NCBI RefSeq assembly: GCF_019668465.1
Contig: NZ_AP024828.1
Span: 2,356,001 to 2,420,000 of the forward strand
Reading direction: 5' to 3'
Length of the DNA: 64,000 nucleotides
From: Mycobacterium senriense
Lineage (GTDB): Bacteria > Actinomycetota > Actinomycetes > Mycobacteriales > Mycobacteriaceae
Positions 57,304-64,000 of the stretch are shown piece after piece. Both the position numbers and the translations under genes were made by a program. The notes beneath the pieces are model-generated. The model made no database searches and was not told the origin of the DNA. It was given only the letters and a program-made list of their open reading frames with translations. Every line of letters begins with the position of its first letter. Position 1 is the stretch's first letter.

Positions 57304-57960
57304 ATGCCGACGCTGACCCGGAAGGCTCGCTGGCACATCGCGATTCTGGCGGTGGTCGCGGCGATGATCGTGGCGCTGGTCGCCCAGCTGCGCGACGAGT
57401 CCGCCTCGACGCCGACGCCCGCGAGCGACCAGCCGGTGGCCGACCGGGAACACCGCGACGCCGACACGCCGGCCGCGCTGGCGGGCCCGCGGCAGCGCGC
57501 CAACCTGTCGCCGTGCCCCGGCGCCGGAACCGGCGACGGTCCCGCCGCGCTGCGCGGGGTGACGGCCGACTGCGCCGCCGACGGTTCCCTGGTCGACGTC
57601 GCCCGCGCGCTGGCCGGTCGCCGGGTGGTCCTCAACCTGTGGGCATATTGGTGCGCGCCGTGCGCGGCCGAACTGCCCGCCATGGCCGAGTATCAACGTC
57701 GGGCCGGTTCGGACGTGACGGTGGTGACGGTGCATCAAGACGAGAACGAGACCGCGGCGCTGCTGCGGCTGGCCGAGCTCGGGGTGCGGTTGCCGACCCT
57801 GCAGGACGGTCGTCGCCGGGTTGCCGCCGCGCTGCGGGTGGTAAATGTGATGCCCGCGACGGTGGTCCTGCGGCCGGACGGTAGCGTTGCCCAAACGCTG
57901 CCACGAGCTTTCACCACTGCCGATGAGATCGCGGCCGCGATCGGTAACGACAGGGGATAA
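57304..57960 (+). CDS. Membrane-anchored TlpA-type thioredoxin-like protein
   Basis: An N-terminal membrane anchor (about 9-27) and a linker of 60 or so residues precede a thioredoxin fold with the redox motif WCAPC (about residues 117-121, NLWAYWCAPCAAELPAM) and VMPATVVL (cis-Pro). It faces outward and should reduce or exchange disulfides in the envelope. Rv3673c counterpart, 31 bp after nth. Confidence 0.9.
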   Translation: MPTLTRKARWHIAILAVVAAMIVALVAQLRDESASTPTPASDQPVADREHRDADTPAALAGPRQRANLSPCPGAGTGDGPAALRGVTADCAADGSLVDVARALAGRRVVLNLWAYWCAPCAAELPAMAEYQRRAGSDVTVVTVHQDENETAALLRLAELGVRLPTLQDGRRRVAAALRVVNVMPATVVLRPDGSVAQTLPRAFTTADEIAAAIGNDRG

Positions 57961-57989
57961 GCGGAAAAATTGAACCGACTGGAGGGGCC

Positions 57990-58805
57990 GTGAGTGCTGG
58001 GGGTTCGCCCCTGCGGAGTGGGGACCCCGCCCCCCCGCGCGGGTCCGTTCCGCTGAGGCCTGACGCCTGCCCGTCCTGGCTGCGTCCGCTGGTCGACCAC
58101 GTCGATGACGTGCCCGACGCGGCCCGGCGCCGCCTGCCGGCCGACGTGCTGGCGATGATCACCAGCAAGGCCGCCTCGGCGGTGGCGACGCTGCGCGGCG
58201 CGAGCCGCGAAGCCGCGGTGCTGGTGTTGTTCTCCGGTCCGGAATCCGGCGCACCCGACGGCGGTTTACCCGACGACGCCGACCTGCTGGTCACCGTGCG
58301 GGCGTCGACCCTGCGCCACCACGCCGGCCAGGCGGCGTTTCCCGGCGGTGCCGCCGATCCCACCGACGACGGCCCGATCGATACCGCGTTGCGCGAGGCC
58401 CGCGAGGAAACCGGCATCGACGTCAGCAGGCTCTACCCCTTGGCAACGATGGAAAAGATGTTCATCGCGCCGTCGCAGTTTCACGTCGTGCCGGTGCTGG
58501 CCTACTCGCCGGATCCCGGCCCGGTGGCCGTCGTCAACGAGGCGGAAACGGCGATCGTCGCGCGAGTTCCGGTGCGCGCCTTCATCAACCCGGACAACCG
58601 GCTGATGGTGTACCGCGGCGATCTCGGCCGCCGATGGGCCGGTCCGGCGTTCCTGCTCAACGAGATGCTGGTCTGGGGATTCACCGGCCAAGTGATTTCT
58701 GCGCTGCTCGACGTCGCCGGCTGGGCCCAGCCGTGGGACACCACCGACGAGCGGGAGTTGGACGCGGCGATGGCGCTGGTCGGCGACGGGAGCGGATCTC
58801 GATGA
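57990..58805 (+). CDS. NUDIX hydrolase (CoA pyrophosphatase-like)
   Basis: The 271-residue protein has HHAGQAAFPGG and the Nudix box GGAADPTDDGPIDTALREAR followed by EETGID, as in the NudL/CoA diphosphatase group. GGAGGGGCC precedes the GTG. The 25 codons after the start are GC-extreme and Pro/Gly-rich, outside the fold. Its stop overlaps the marP ATG (ATGA). Rv3672c counterpart. Confidence 0.88.
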   Translation: MSAGGSPLRSGDPAPPRGSVPLRPDACPSWLRPLVDHVDDVPDAARRRLPADVLAMITSKAASAVATLRGASREAAVLVLFSGPESGAPDGGLPDDADLLVTVRASTLRHHAGQAAFPGGAADPTDDGPIDTALREAREETGIDVSRLYPLATMEKMFIAPSQFHVVPVLAYSPDPGPVAVVNEAETAIVARVPVRAFINPDNRLMVYRGDLGRRWAGPAFLLNEMLVWGFTGQVISALLDVAGWAQPWDTTDERELDAAMALVGDGSGSR

Positions 58806-60004
58806 ATTCCATGACCCCGTCGCAGTGGCTGGACGTCGCCGTCCTGGCGGTCGCGTTCATCGCCGCGATCTCGGGCTGGAGGTCGGGCGCGCTGGGCTCG
58901 TTGTTGTCGTTCGTCGGCGTGTTGCTCGGCGCGATCGCGGGCGTGCTGCTGGCGCCCCACCTGGTCAGCCACATCGCGGCGCCGCGGGCGAAATTGTTTG
59001 CCGCACTGTTTTTGATCCTCGCGCTGGTCGTCATCGGCGAGGTCGCCGGTGTGGTGCTGGGACGTGCGGTGCGCGGCGCGATCCGTAGCCGTTCGATCCG
59101 AACGGTCGACTCGGTGATCGGGGTGGCGGTCCAGCTGGTCGTGGTGCTGACTGCGGCGTGGTTGTTGGCGACACCGCTGACCCAGTCCAAGGACCAGCCG
59201 GAACTGGCCGCCGCGGTCCGCGGTTCGCGAGTGTTGGCTCAGGTCAACGACGTTGCGCCGCCCTGGCTCAAGACGGTGCCCAAGCGACTGTCCGCGTTGC
59301 TGAACACCTCCGGTCTGCCCGCGGTGCTGGAGCCGTTCAGCCGCACCCCGGTCATTCCCGTCGCCTCACCCGATCCCGAGCTGGCCGGCAACCCGGTGGT
59401 GCAGGCCACCGCGCCCAGCGTGGTCAAGGTGCGCAGCCTGGCCCCCAGCTGCCAGAAAGTGTTGGAGGGCAGCGGATTCGTGATCGCGCCCGACCGGGTG
59501 ATGACTAATGCGCACGTGGTGGCCGGATCCAACAGCGTGCAGATCTATGCCAGCGGCAGTCCGCTGGACGCCACGGTGGTGTCCTACGATCCGGCGGTAG
59601 ACATCGCGATCCTGGCCGTCCCCGGTTTGCCCCCGCCCCCACTGGCTTTCGCGCAGGGCGACGCGAAAACCGGTGCCAGCGTGGTAGTCCTCGGTTATCC
59701 CGGTGGCGGTAACTTCACCGCCACCCCGGCCAGGATTCGCGAGCTGATCAAGCTGAGCGGGCCCGACATCTATCGGGATCCGGCCCCGGTCACCCGTGAC
59801 GTCTACACCATCAGAGCCAGTGTGGAGCAAGGCAATTCGGGTGGGCCGTTGATCGACCTCGACGGGCACGTGCTCGGTGTGGTGTTCGGCGCGGCGGTCG
59901 ACGATCCCGACACCGGATTCGTGTTGACGGCCGATGAGGTTGCCAGTCAGCTGTCCAGGATCGGTGACACCCAGCTGGTCGGCACCGGCTCCTGCGTCGG
60001 TTGA
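58802..60004 (+). CDS. marP: Acid-resistance serine protease MarP
   Basis: Four membrane segments (about 10-125) carry a periplasmic trypsin-like protease with the triad His238 (TNAHVVAGS), Asp267 (DPAVDIAIL) and Ser346 (QGNSGGPL). The 400-residue protein matches Rv3671c, which is needed at low pH and processes the peptidoglycan hydrolase RipA. Two cysteines (LAPSCQKVL and GTGSCVG) form the regulatory disulfide in the known structure. Confidence 0.95.
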   Translation: MNSMTPSQWLDVAVLAVAFIAAISGWRSGALGSLLSFVGVLLGAIAGVLLAPHLVSHIAAPRAKLFAALFLILALVVIGEVAGVVLGRAVRGAIRSRSIRTVDSVIGVAVQLVVVLTAAWLLATPLTQSKDQPELAAAVRGSRVLAQVNDVAPPWLKTVPKRLSALLNTSGLPAVLEPFSRTPVIPVASPDPELAGNPVVQATAPSVVKVRSLAPSCQKVLEGSGFVIAPDRVMTNAHVVAGSNSVQIYASGSPLDATVVSYDPAVDIAILAVPGLPPPPLAFAQGDAKTGASVVVLGYPGGGNFTATPARIRELIKLSGPDIYRDPAPVTRDVYTIRASVEQGNSGGPLIDLDGHVLGVVFGAAVDDPDTGFVLTADEVASQLSRIGDTQLVGTGSCVG

Positions 60005-60014
60005 GCGGGCGCGC

Positions 60015-60974
60015 TCAGCCGGCTCGGGTCAGGTGCACCTGTTCGAGGAATTTCGTCAGGTGCCGGTTGATTTCCTCGGGGGCCTCTTCGTGGCTGAAAT
60101 GCCCTGCGCCCGCGATGGATACGTAGCGGCCCTGCGGCGCGTAGCGCCGCGTACGCTCGACCGGGTCGGCCAGCACGTACGGATCCGCTTCGCCGCGCAG
60201 GTGTAACAGCGGCACGCTGAGCTGCTGGCTCATCGACTTCATGAAGCGCCGGCCCTCATCGCGCAGTTGGCTGCGCGCCGCCCAGCGCTGGTATTCGAGT
60301 GCGCTGTGCGCGGCCGCCGGGATCTGAATCGCCGTCCGCAGGTGGCCGATGGTTTCGGAGAAGTCTTCGGAGGCAAGCCATTTGCCGCTGCTGCGACTGC
60401 GGACCAGGCGCTCGATCTCGGCGCCGTCGTCCCGGGTCAACACGCGCTCGGGCCACAACGGTAGTTGGTATTGCAGCAGTGTGGGCAACAGCGCATAACG
60501 CTGGTCTCGTCGCGTCAACGTCGATCGCCGCACCGCGGCCGGGTGCGGTGCACTGATCAGCGCGATCGCCGACACCAGCCGCGGATGCAGCAAGGCGGTG
60601 GCCCAGCACGCCAGCCCGCCGTCGGCGTGGCCCACCAGGGTGGCCGAGGAATGCCCCAGCGCCCGAATGAGTCCGGCAGTGTCGCCGGCCATCGTCCAGC
60701 CGTCGTAGCCGCGGGGCGGCTTATCGCTGCCGCCGTAGCCGCGCCGGTCGACGGCGACCACTCGCGCGCCGCGTAATCCGCGCAGTTGATGACGCCAGGA
60801 CCACCAGAACGATCCGAAACCGTGCAGCAGCATCACCAGTGGGCGCGCCGTCGCGGGCGGGTCGCCGGCCTCGCTCAGCGCCTCGACGACGTGGAAGCGG
60901 ATGCCATTGGCGTGCACATCGAGATGGCGCCACGGCCCGTCGATGCGGGTTACCGACGGATCCGGCGGCGCCAT
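60015..60974 (-). CDS. ephE: Alpha/beta hydrolase, epoxide-hydrolase-like EphE
   Basis: The 319-residue alpha/beta hydrolase has the oxyanion region LLHGFGSFWWSW, GYGGSDKP, the nucleophile elbow LVGHADGG, where Asp is in the nucleophile place as in epoxide hydrolases, and the late catalytic His in GAGHFSHEEAPEEI. Rv3670 orthologue. The start abuts the stop of the gene upstream with no gap, so they are coupled. Confidence 0.9.
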   Translation of the reverse strand: MAPPDPSVTRIDGPWRHLDVHANGIRFHVVEALSEAGDPPATARPLVMLLHGFGSFWWSWRHQLRGLRGARVVAVDRRGYGGSDKPPRGYDGWTMAGDTAGLIRALGHSSATLVGHADGGLACWATALLHPRLVSAIALISAPHPAAVRRSTLTRRDQRYALLPTLLQYQLPLWPERVLTRDDGAEIERLVRSRSSGKWLASEDFSETIGHLRTAIQIPAAAHSALEYQRWAARSQLRDEGRRFMKSMSQQLSVPLLHLRGEADPYVLADPVERTRRYAPQGRYVSIAGAGHFSHEEAPEEINRHLTKFLEQVHLTRAG

Positions 60975-61517
60975 CTACCAACCCGATGGATCGCCGGCAG
61001 CGCCGTTACCGGGCTTCGCGTGCTTGCCGTGGGGCTCGGGGAGGGCCTTGGCACCGCCGGGGCCCTTGTCGTGGCCCGGCGTCAGCGCGCTGCGCGTCTC
61101 CTTGACCGATTCAATCGTCTCGCGCGGTCCCCGGATCCGGCGCACCTTGAGGAAGCCGAACAGGGCCAGCACGGCGCCGACCACCACCATGATCCCGAAC
61201 ACGATCAGGAACGAAACCCAGCGCCACAGCCAGGTGTCCAGCAACTCGGCGAGGAAGAAGAAGAAAAAGAAGGTGGAGTAGAACAGCACCACCAGCGCGG
61301 CGATGAAGAAGACGCTGCCGGTGAGACCCTTTTTGACGTCCCGGGTAATTTCGGCGCGGGCCAGTTCGACTTCGGCGCGCACGAGCGTGGAGACCTGGGT
61401 GGTCGCGTCTTTGATCAGATCACCGATCGACGGCTCGGCGGGTTTGGCATGCGGGTCGGTCAACGGGATCGTGGTCAGGGTGCTGGGCACACCGTTCTTG
61501 CCATCGGCTTTGCTCAC
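60975..61517 (-). CDS. Phage-holin-superfamily membrane protein
   Basis: The 180-residue protein has a soluble amphipathic start (SIGDLIKDATTQVSTLVRAEVELARAEITRDVKKG), two membrane segments with a remarkable FFFFFF run (SVFFIAALVVLFYSTFFF, and VSFLIVFGIMVVVGAVLAL), and a basic tail, like actinobacterial holin-superfamily (DUF1469) proteins. It is a house gene (Rv3669), not a prophage remnant. The GTG start is chosen for the family N-terminus. Confidence 0.85.
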   Translation of the reverse strand: MSKADGKNGVPSTLTTIPLTDPHAKPAEPSIGDLIKDATTQVSTLVRAEVELARAEITRDVKKGLTGSVFFIAALVVLFYSTFFFFFFLAELLDTWLWRWVSFLIVFGIMVVVGAVLALFGFLKVRRIRGPRETIESVKETRSALTPGHDKGPGGAKALPEPHGKHAKPGNGAAGDPSGW

Positions 61518-61768
61518 AGACGGTCCTCTTTCGTCGTCACCCGGCTCGGCGTCATCGCGGTTTATGTTGCCATGCGGCGCCCGGATAGACGAAGCCAGAC
61601 GAGTACCGCGCCGCAGGTTCGAGCGCCCGACGGCCAGTTCGGTTCGGCCAGAAGGCGGTCGGCGACGACGCGGGGCCAAGGCGCTTCCAGAGCGCGAACA
61701 TCACATCCTGGCCGATTACACTCGGCCAAGCCGGTCGCGATGTCCGGCCTACCGATAGGAGTGGGGCT

Positions 61769-62467
61769 GTGCGGAGGGCGCACCGATGCTTCCTGGTGGC
61801 GATGGTTACCCTGCTCGTGGCCGCGATGGGTTCGTTTGCGCGCGCCGCCGCCGCTGACGTCCGGATCCCGATGGGTGGTGGGGCGGGCATCGTCATCAAC
61901 GGCGACACGATGTGCACCCTGACCACAATCGGTGGCGATGCGGCCGGTGAGCTGATCGGCTTCACCTCCGCGCACTGCGGCGGCCCGGGAGCGCAGGTGT
62001 CGGCCGAGGGCGCCGAGAACGCGGGCGTATTGGGCACCATGGTTTCGGGCAACGACAACCTGGACTACGCGGTGATCAAGTTCGACCCGGCCAAGGTGAC
62101 ACCGGTGGCCAACTACAACGGCTTTGTGATCAACGGCATCGGACCGGACCCGGCCTTCGGCCAGATCGCCTGCAAACAGGGCCGAACCACGGGCAATTCG
62201 TGCGGCGTCACCTGGGGACCGGGGCAGGACCCGGGCACGATCGTCATGCAGGTGTGCGGCCAGCCGGGTGACTCCGGGGCGCCGGTCACCGTCAACAACC
62301 TGCTGGTCGGCATGATTCACGGCGCATTCAGCGACAACCTGCCGACGTGCATCATCAAGTACATCCCGCTGCACACCCCGGCGGTGGTGGTGTCATTCAA
62401 CGCCGCCCTCGCCGACATCAACGCAAAACATCGGCCGGGTGCGGGGTTCAGCCCGCTGCCGGGCTGA
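61769..62467 (+). CDS. Secreted trypsin-like serine protease (Rv3668c-like)
   Basis: A signal peptide (about 1-28, ending ARAAAA) precedes a chymotrypsin-fold domain with His (GFTSAHCGG), Asp (NDNLDYAVIKF) and Ser (GQPGDSGAPV). Cys pairs (TMCTL/AHCGG, IACKQG/NSCGV, QVCGQ/PTCIIK) suit disulfides outside the cell. Length is 232 residues. Substrate unknown. Confidence 0.88.
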   Translation: MRRAHRCFLVAMVTLLVAAMGSFARAAAADVRIPMGGGAGIVINGDTMCTLTTIGGDAAGELIGFTSAHCGGPGAQVSAEGAENAGVLGTMVSGNDNLDYAVIKFDPAKVTPVANYNGFVINGIGPDPAFGQIACKQGRTTGNSCGVTWGPGQDPGTIVMQVCGQPGDSGAPVTVNNLLVGMIHGAFSDNLPTCIIKYIPLHTPAVVVSFNAALADINAKHRPGAGFSPLPG

Positions 62468-62480
62468 CCGGCGGCAGCGA

Positions 62481-64000
62481 CTACTTCGCCGCCCTGATCG
62501 CGTCGAAGACGCCAGGATCCAGCAGCGTCGACGTGTCACCCAGTTCGCGGTTTTCGGCGATGTCGCGCAGCAGTCGGCGCATGATCTTGCCGCTGCGGGT
62601 CTTGGGTAGTTCGGGCACCACGTGCACCTCGCGCGGGCGGGCGATGGGTGAGATCTCCCGGGCCACCTCAACGCGCAACTCGTCGACGATCCCGTCGTGC
62701 ACTTGGTAATCCGCGCACAAGACGACGAACGCGCAGATGGCCTGGCCGGTGGTCGAATCGGTAGCCCCGACCACCGCCGCCTCGGCTACCGCGACGTGGC
62801 CGACCAGCGCCGACTCCACCTCGGCGGTGGACAGCCGGTGTCCCGAGACGTTCATGACGTCGTCGATGCGGCCCACCACCCAGATGTCACCGTCGCGGTC
62901 GTAATAAGCGCTGTCACCGGCGAAATACCAGCCCTGCTCGGCGAACCGGGACCAGTAGGTTTCGACGTATCGCTCGGGATCGCCCCAGATGCCGCGCAGC
63001 ATGGACGGCCACGGCTGGTCCAATACCAGGTAGCCGGTGACGTGCTCGCCCTTGTGGATGCCCGGCACCAGTTGCTCGCCGTGGTCGTCGACGATTTTGG
63101 CCGAGATGCCCGGCAGCGCCCTCATCGCCGAACCCGGTTTGGCCGCAGCGACTCCCGGCAGCGGGGAGATCATCGTGGCGCCCGTCTCGGTCTGCCACCA
63201 GGTGTCGACGACCGGGAGCTTGTCGGCGCCGATCACCTTGCGGTACCACCGCCAGGCCTCTGGGTTGATCGGTTCGCCCACCGAACCCAGCAGCCTCAGG
63301 CTGGACAGGTCGTGTGCGTCCGGGATCTCGCGTCCCCACTTCATGAACGTGCGAATCAGCGTGGGTGCGGTGTAATAGATTGTCACACCGTACTTTTCGA
63401 TGATCTCGAAATGCCGGTGCTGGCTGGGTGAGTCGGGCGTGCCCTCGTAGAGAACCTCGGTGACGCCGTTGGCCAGCGGACCGTACACGCCGTAGGTGTG
63501 TCCGGTGACCCAGCCGATGTCGGCGGTGCACCAGAACACATCGGTTTCGGCCTTGATGTCGAAGACGTAGTAGTGGGTGTAGGCGGCGTGGGTCAGATAG
63601 CCGCCGCTGGTGTGCACGATGCCCTTGGGCTTACCGGTGGTTCCTGAGGTGTACAGCAGGAACAGCGGCTGCTCCGCGTCGAAGGGCTCCGGGGTGTGTT
63701 CGGCGGAGGCGGCGTCGACGACGTCGTGCCACCACAGGTCGCGGTCGTCGTTCCAGGACACCTCAATTCCGGTGCGCCGCACCACAAGAACATGTTCGAC
63801 GGGGCTGTCGGCGCCTTTGACGGCCTCGTCGGCCGCGTCCTTCAGGGGCGCCGGCTTGCCGCGGCGGAACTGGCCGTCGCTGGTGATGAGCAACTTGGCC
63901 TGCGCGTCGGCGATTCGGGCCTGCAACGCCTTGGCAGTGAAGCCGGCGAACACCACGCTGTGCATCAGGCCCAGCCGCGCGCAGGCCAGCATCGCGATCA
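62481..64000 (-). CDS. acs: Acetyl-CoA synthetase, start cut off by the window edge
   Basis: It activates acetate to acetyl-CoA through acetyl-AMP. The frame is open from the right edge; the N-terminal portion is missing. Motifs are the AMP-binding YTSGTTGKPKGIVHTSGG, YEGTPDSP, WWQTETGATMISP, YYDRDGDIWVVGRIDDVMNVSGHRLSTAE and the regulatory lysine in PKTRSGKIMRRLL, whose acetylation turns the enzyme off. Rv3667 orthologue. Confidence 0.95.
   Translation of the reverse strand, partial: IAMLACARLGLMHSVVFAGFTAKALQARIADAQAKLLITSDGQFRRGKPAPLKDAADEAVKGADSPVEHVLVVRRTGIEVSWNDDRDLWWHDVVDAASAEHTPEPFDAEQPLFLLYTSGTTGKPKGIVHTSGGYLTHAAYTHYYVFDIKAETDVFWCTADIGWVTGHTYGVYGPLANGVTEVLYEGTPDSPSQHRHFEIIEKYGVTIYYTAPTLIRTFMKWGREIPDAHDLSSLRLLGSVGEPINPEAWRWYRKVIGADKLPVVDTWWQTETGATMISPLPGVAAAKPGSAMRALPGISAKIVDDHGEQLVPGIHKGEHVTGYLVLDQPWPSMLRGIWGDPERYVETYWSRFAEQGWYFAGDSAYYDRDGDIWVVGRIDDVMNVSGHRLSTAEVESALVGHVAVAEAAVVGATDSTTGQAICAFVVLCADYQVHDGIVDELRVEVAREISPIARPREVHVVPELPKTRSGKIMRRLLRDIAENRELGDTSTLLDPGVFDAIRAAK

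Noticed and set aside
60975..61517. Holin-like gene as a sign of a prophage
   Set aside because: It sits in the conserved Rv3668c-Rv3670 order with no phage genes around.

Overview
This is GC-rich actinobacterial DNA from a Mycobacterium. From one end to the other the core genes follow, in inverted orientation, the M. tuberculosis order Rv3707c to Rv3667: proline-rich proteins, egtA-E, Rv3699, Rv3698, glpK, the RDD/SpoIIM/DUF58/MoxR cluster, yqeY, rsfB, cds1, Rv3683, ponA2, whiB4, Rv3680/3679, Rv3678A, Rv3678c, Rv3677c, crp, Rv3675, nth, Rv3673c, Rv3672c, marP, ephE, Rv3669, Rv3668c and acs. A slow grower near the M. avium complex or M. simiae group is my guess; the sequence alone does not fix the species.

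Layout. 0-3.8 kb: end of a DUF4185 protein, two paralogous membrane proteins with His-rich and Gly/Pro-rich tails, a small-subunit catalase behind a perfect 17-bp palindrome, and a secreted sensor-domain protein. 3.9-9.5 kb: the complete ergothioneine operon egtABCDE, with every start overlapping or touching the previous stop. 9.5-14.7 kb: methyltransferase, GCS2-type ligase, glycerol kinase, a PadR repressor and a small membrane protein. 14.7-22.6 kb: the MoxR/DUF58/SpoIIM/RDD cluster, a Pro-rich membrane protein and YqeY.

22.6-41.1 kb is an accessory block lying exactly between yqeY and rsfB, which are neighbours in M. tuberculosis. Its first part is a full selenocysteine machine: tRNA-Sec, selA and selB on one strand and selD on the other. 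selD is followed by a selenocysteine formate dehydrogenase (in-frame TGA plus a SECIS hairpin like that of E. coli fdhF), its iron-sulfur subunit and an NrfD membrane subunit. Next come an F420-type oxidoreductase, a small membrane protein and a DJ-1/PfpI protein behind a textbook SigF promoter. The rest is a PrmC-like methyltransferase with a CDGSH protein, converging on a stressosome operon: rsbR, rsbS, rsbT, rsbX, a five-domain PAS/GAF/PP2C/kinase protein and, last, a heme-oxygenase-like diiron protein. rsfB, the anti-anti-sigma factor of SigF, starts 160 bp from rsbR and is divergent.

41-45.9 kb is variable ground: DUF6328, a HAD phosphatase, a frameshifted usfY-like gene, DUF4193, a membrane-anchored Mrr nuclease, a GAF-ANTAR regulator and tRNA-Pro. 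From 45.9 kb the conserved order resumes to the right edge, where acs is cut off.

The most interesting reading is that a stressosome has been placed beside rsfB so that stress sensing feeds the SigF partner switch. SigF-type promoters are found in front of several accessory genes, including the diiron gene at the end of the stressosome operon. This link is inference from gene order and promoter matches.
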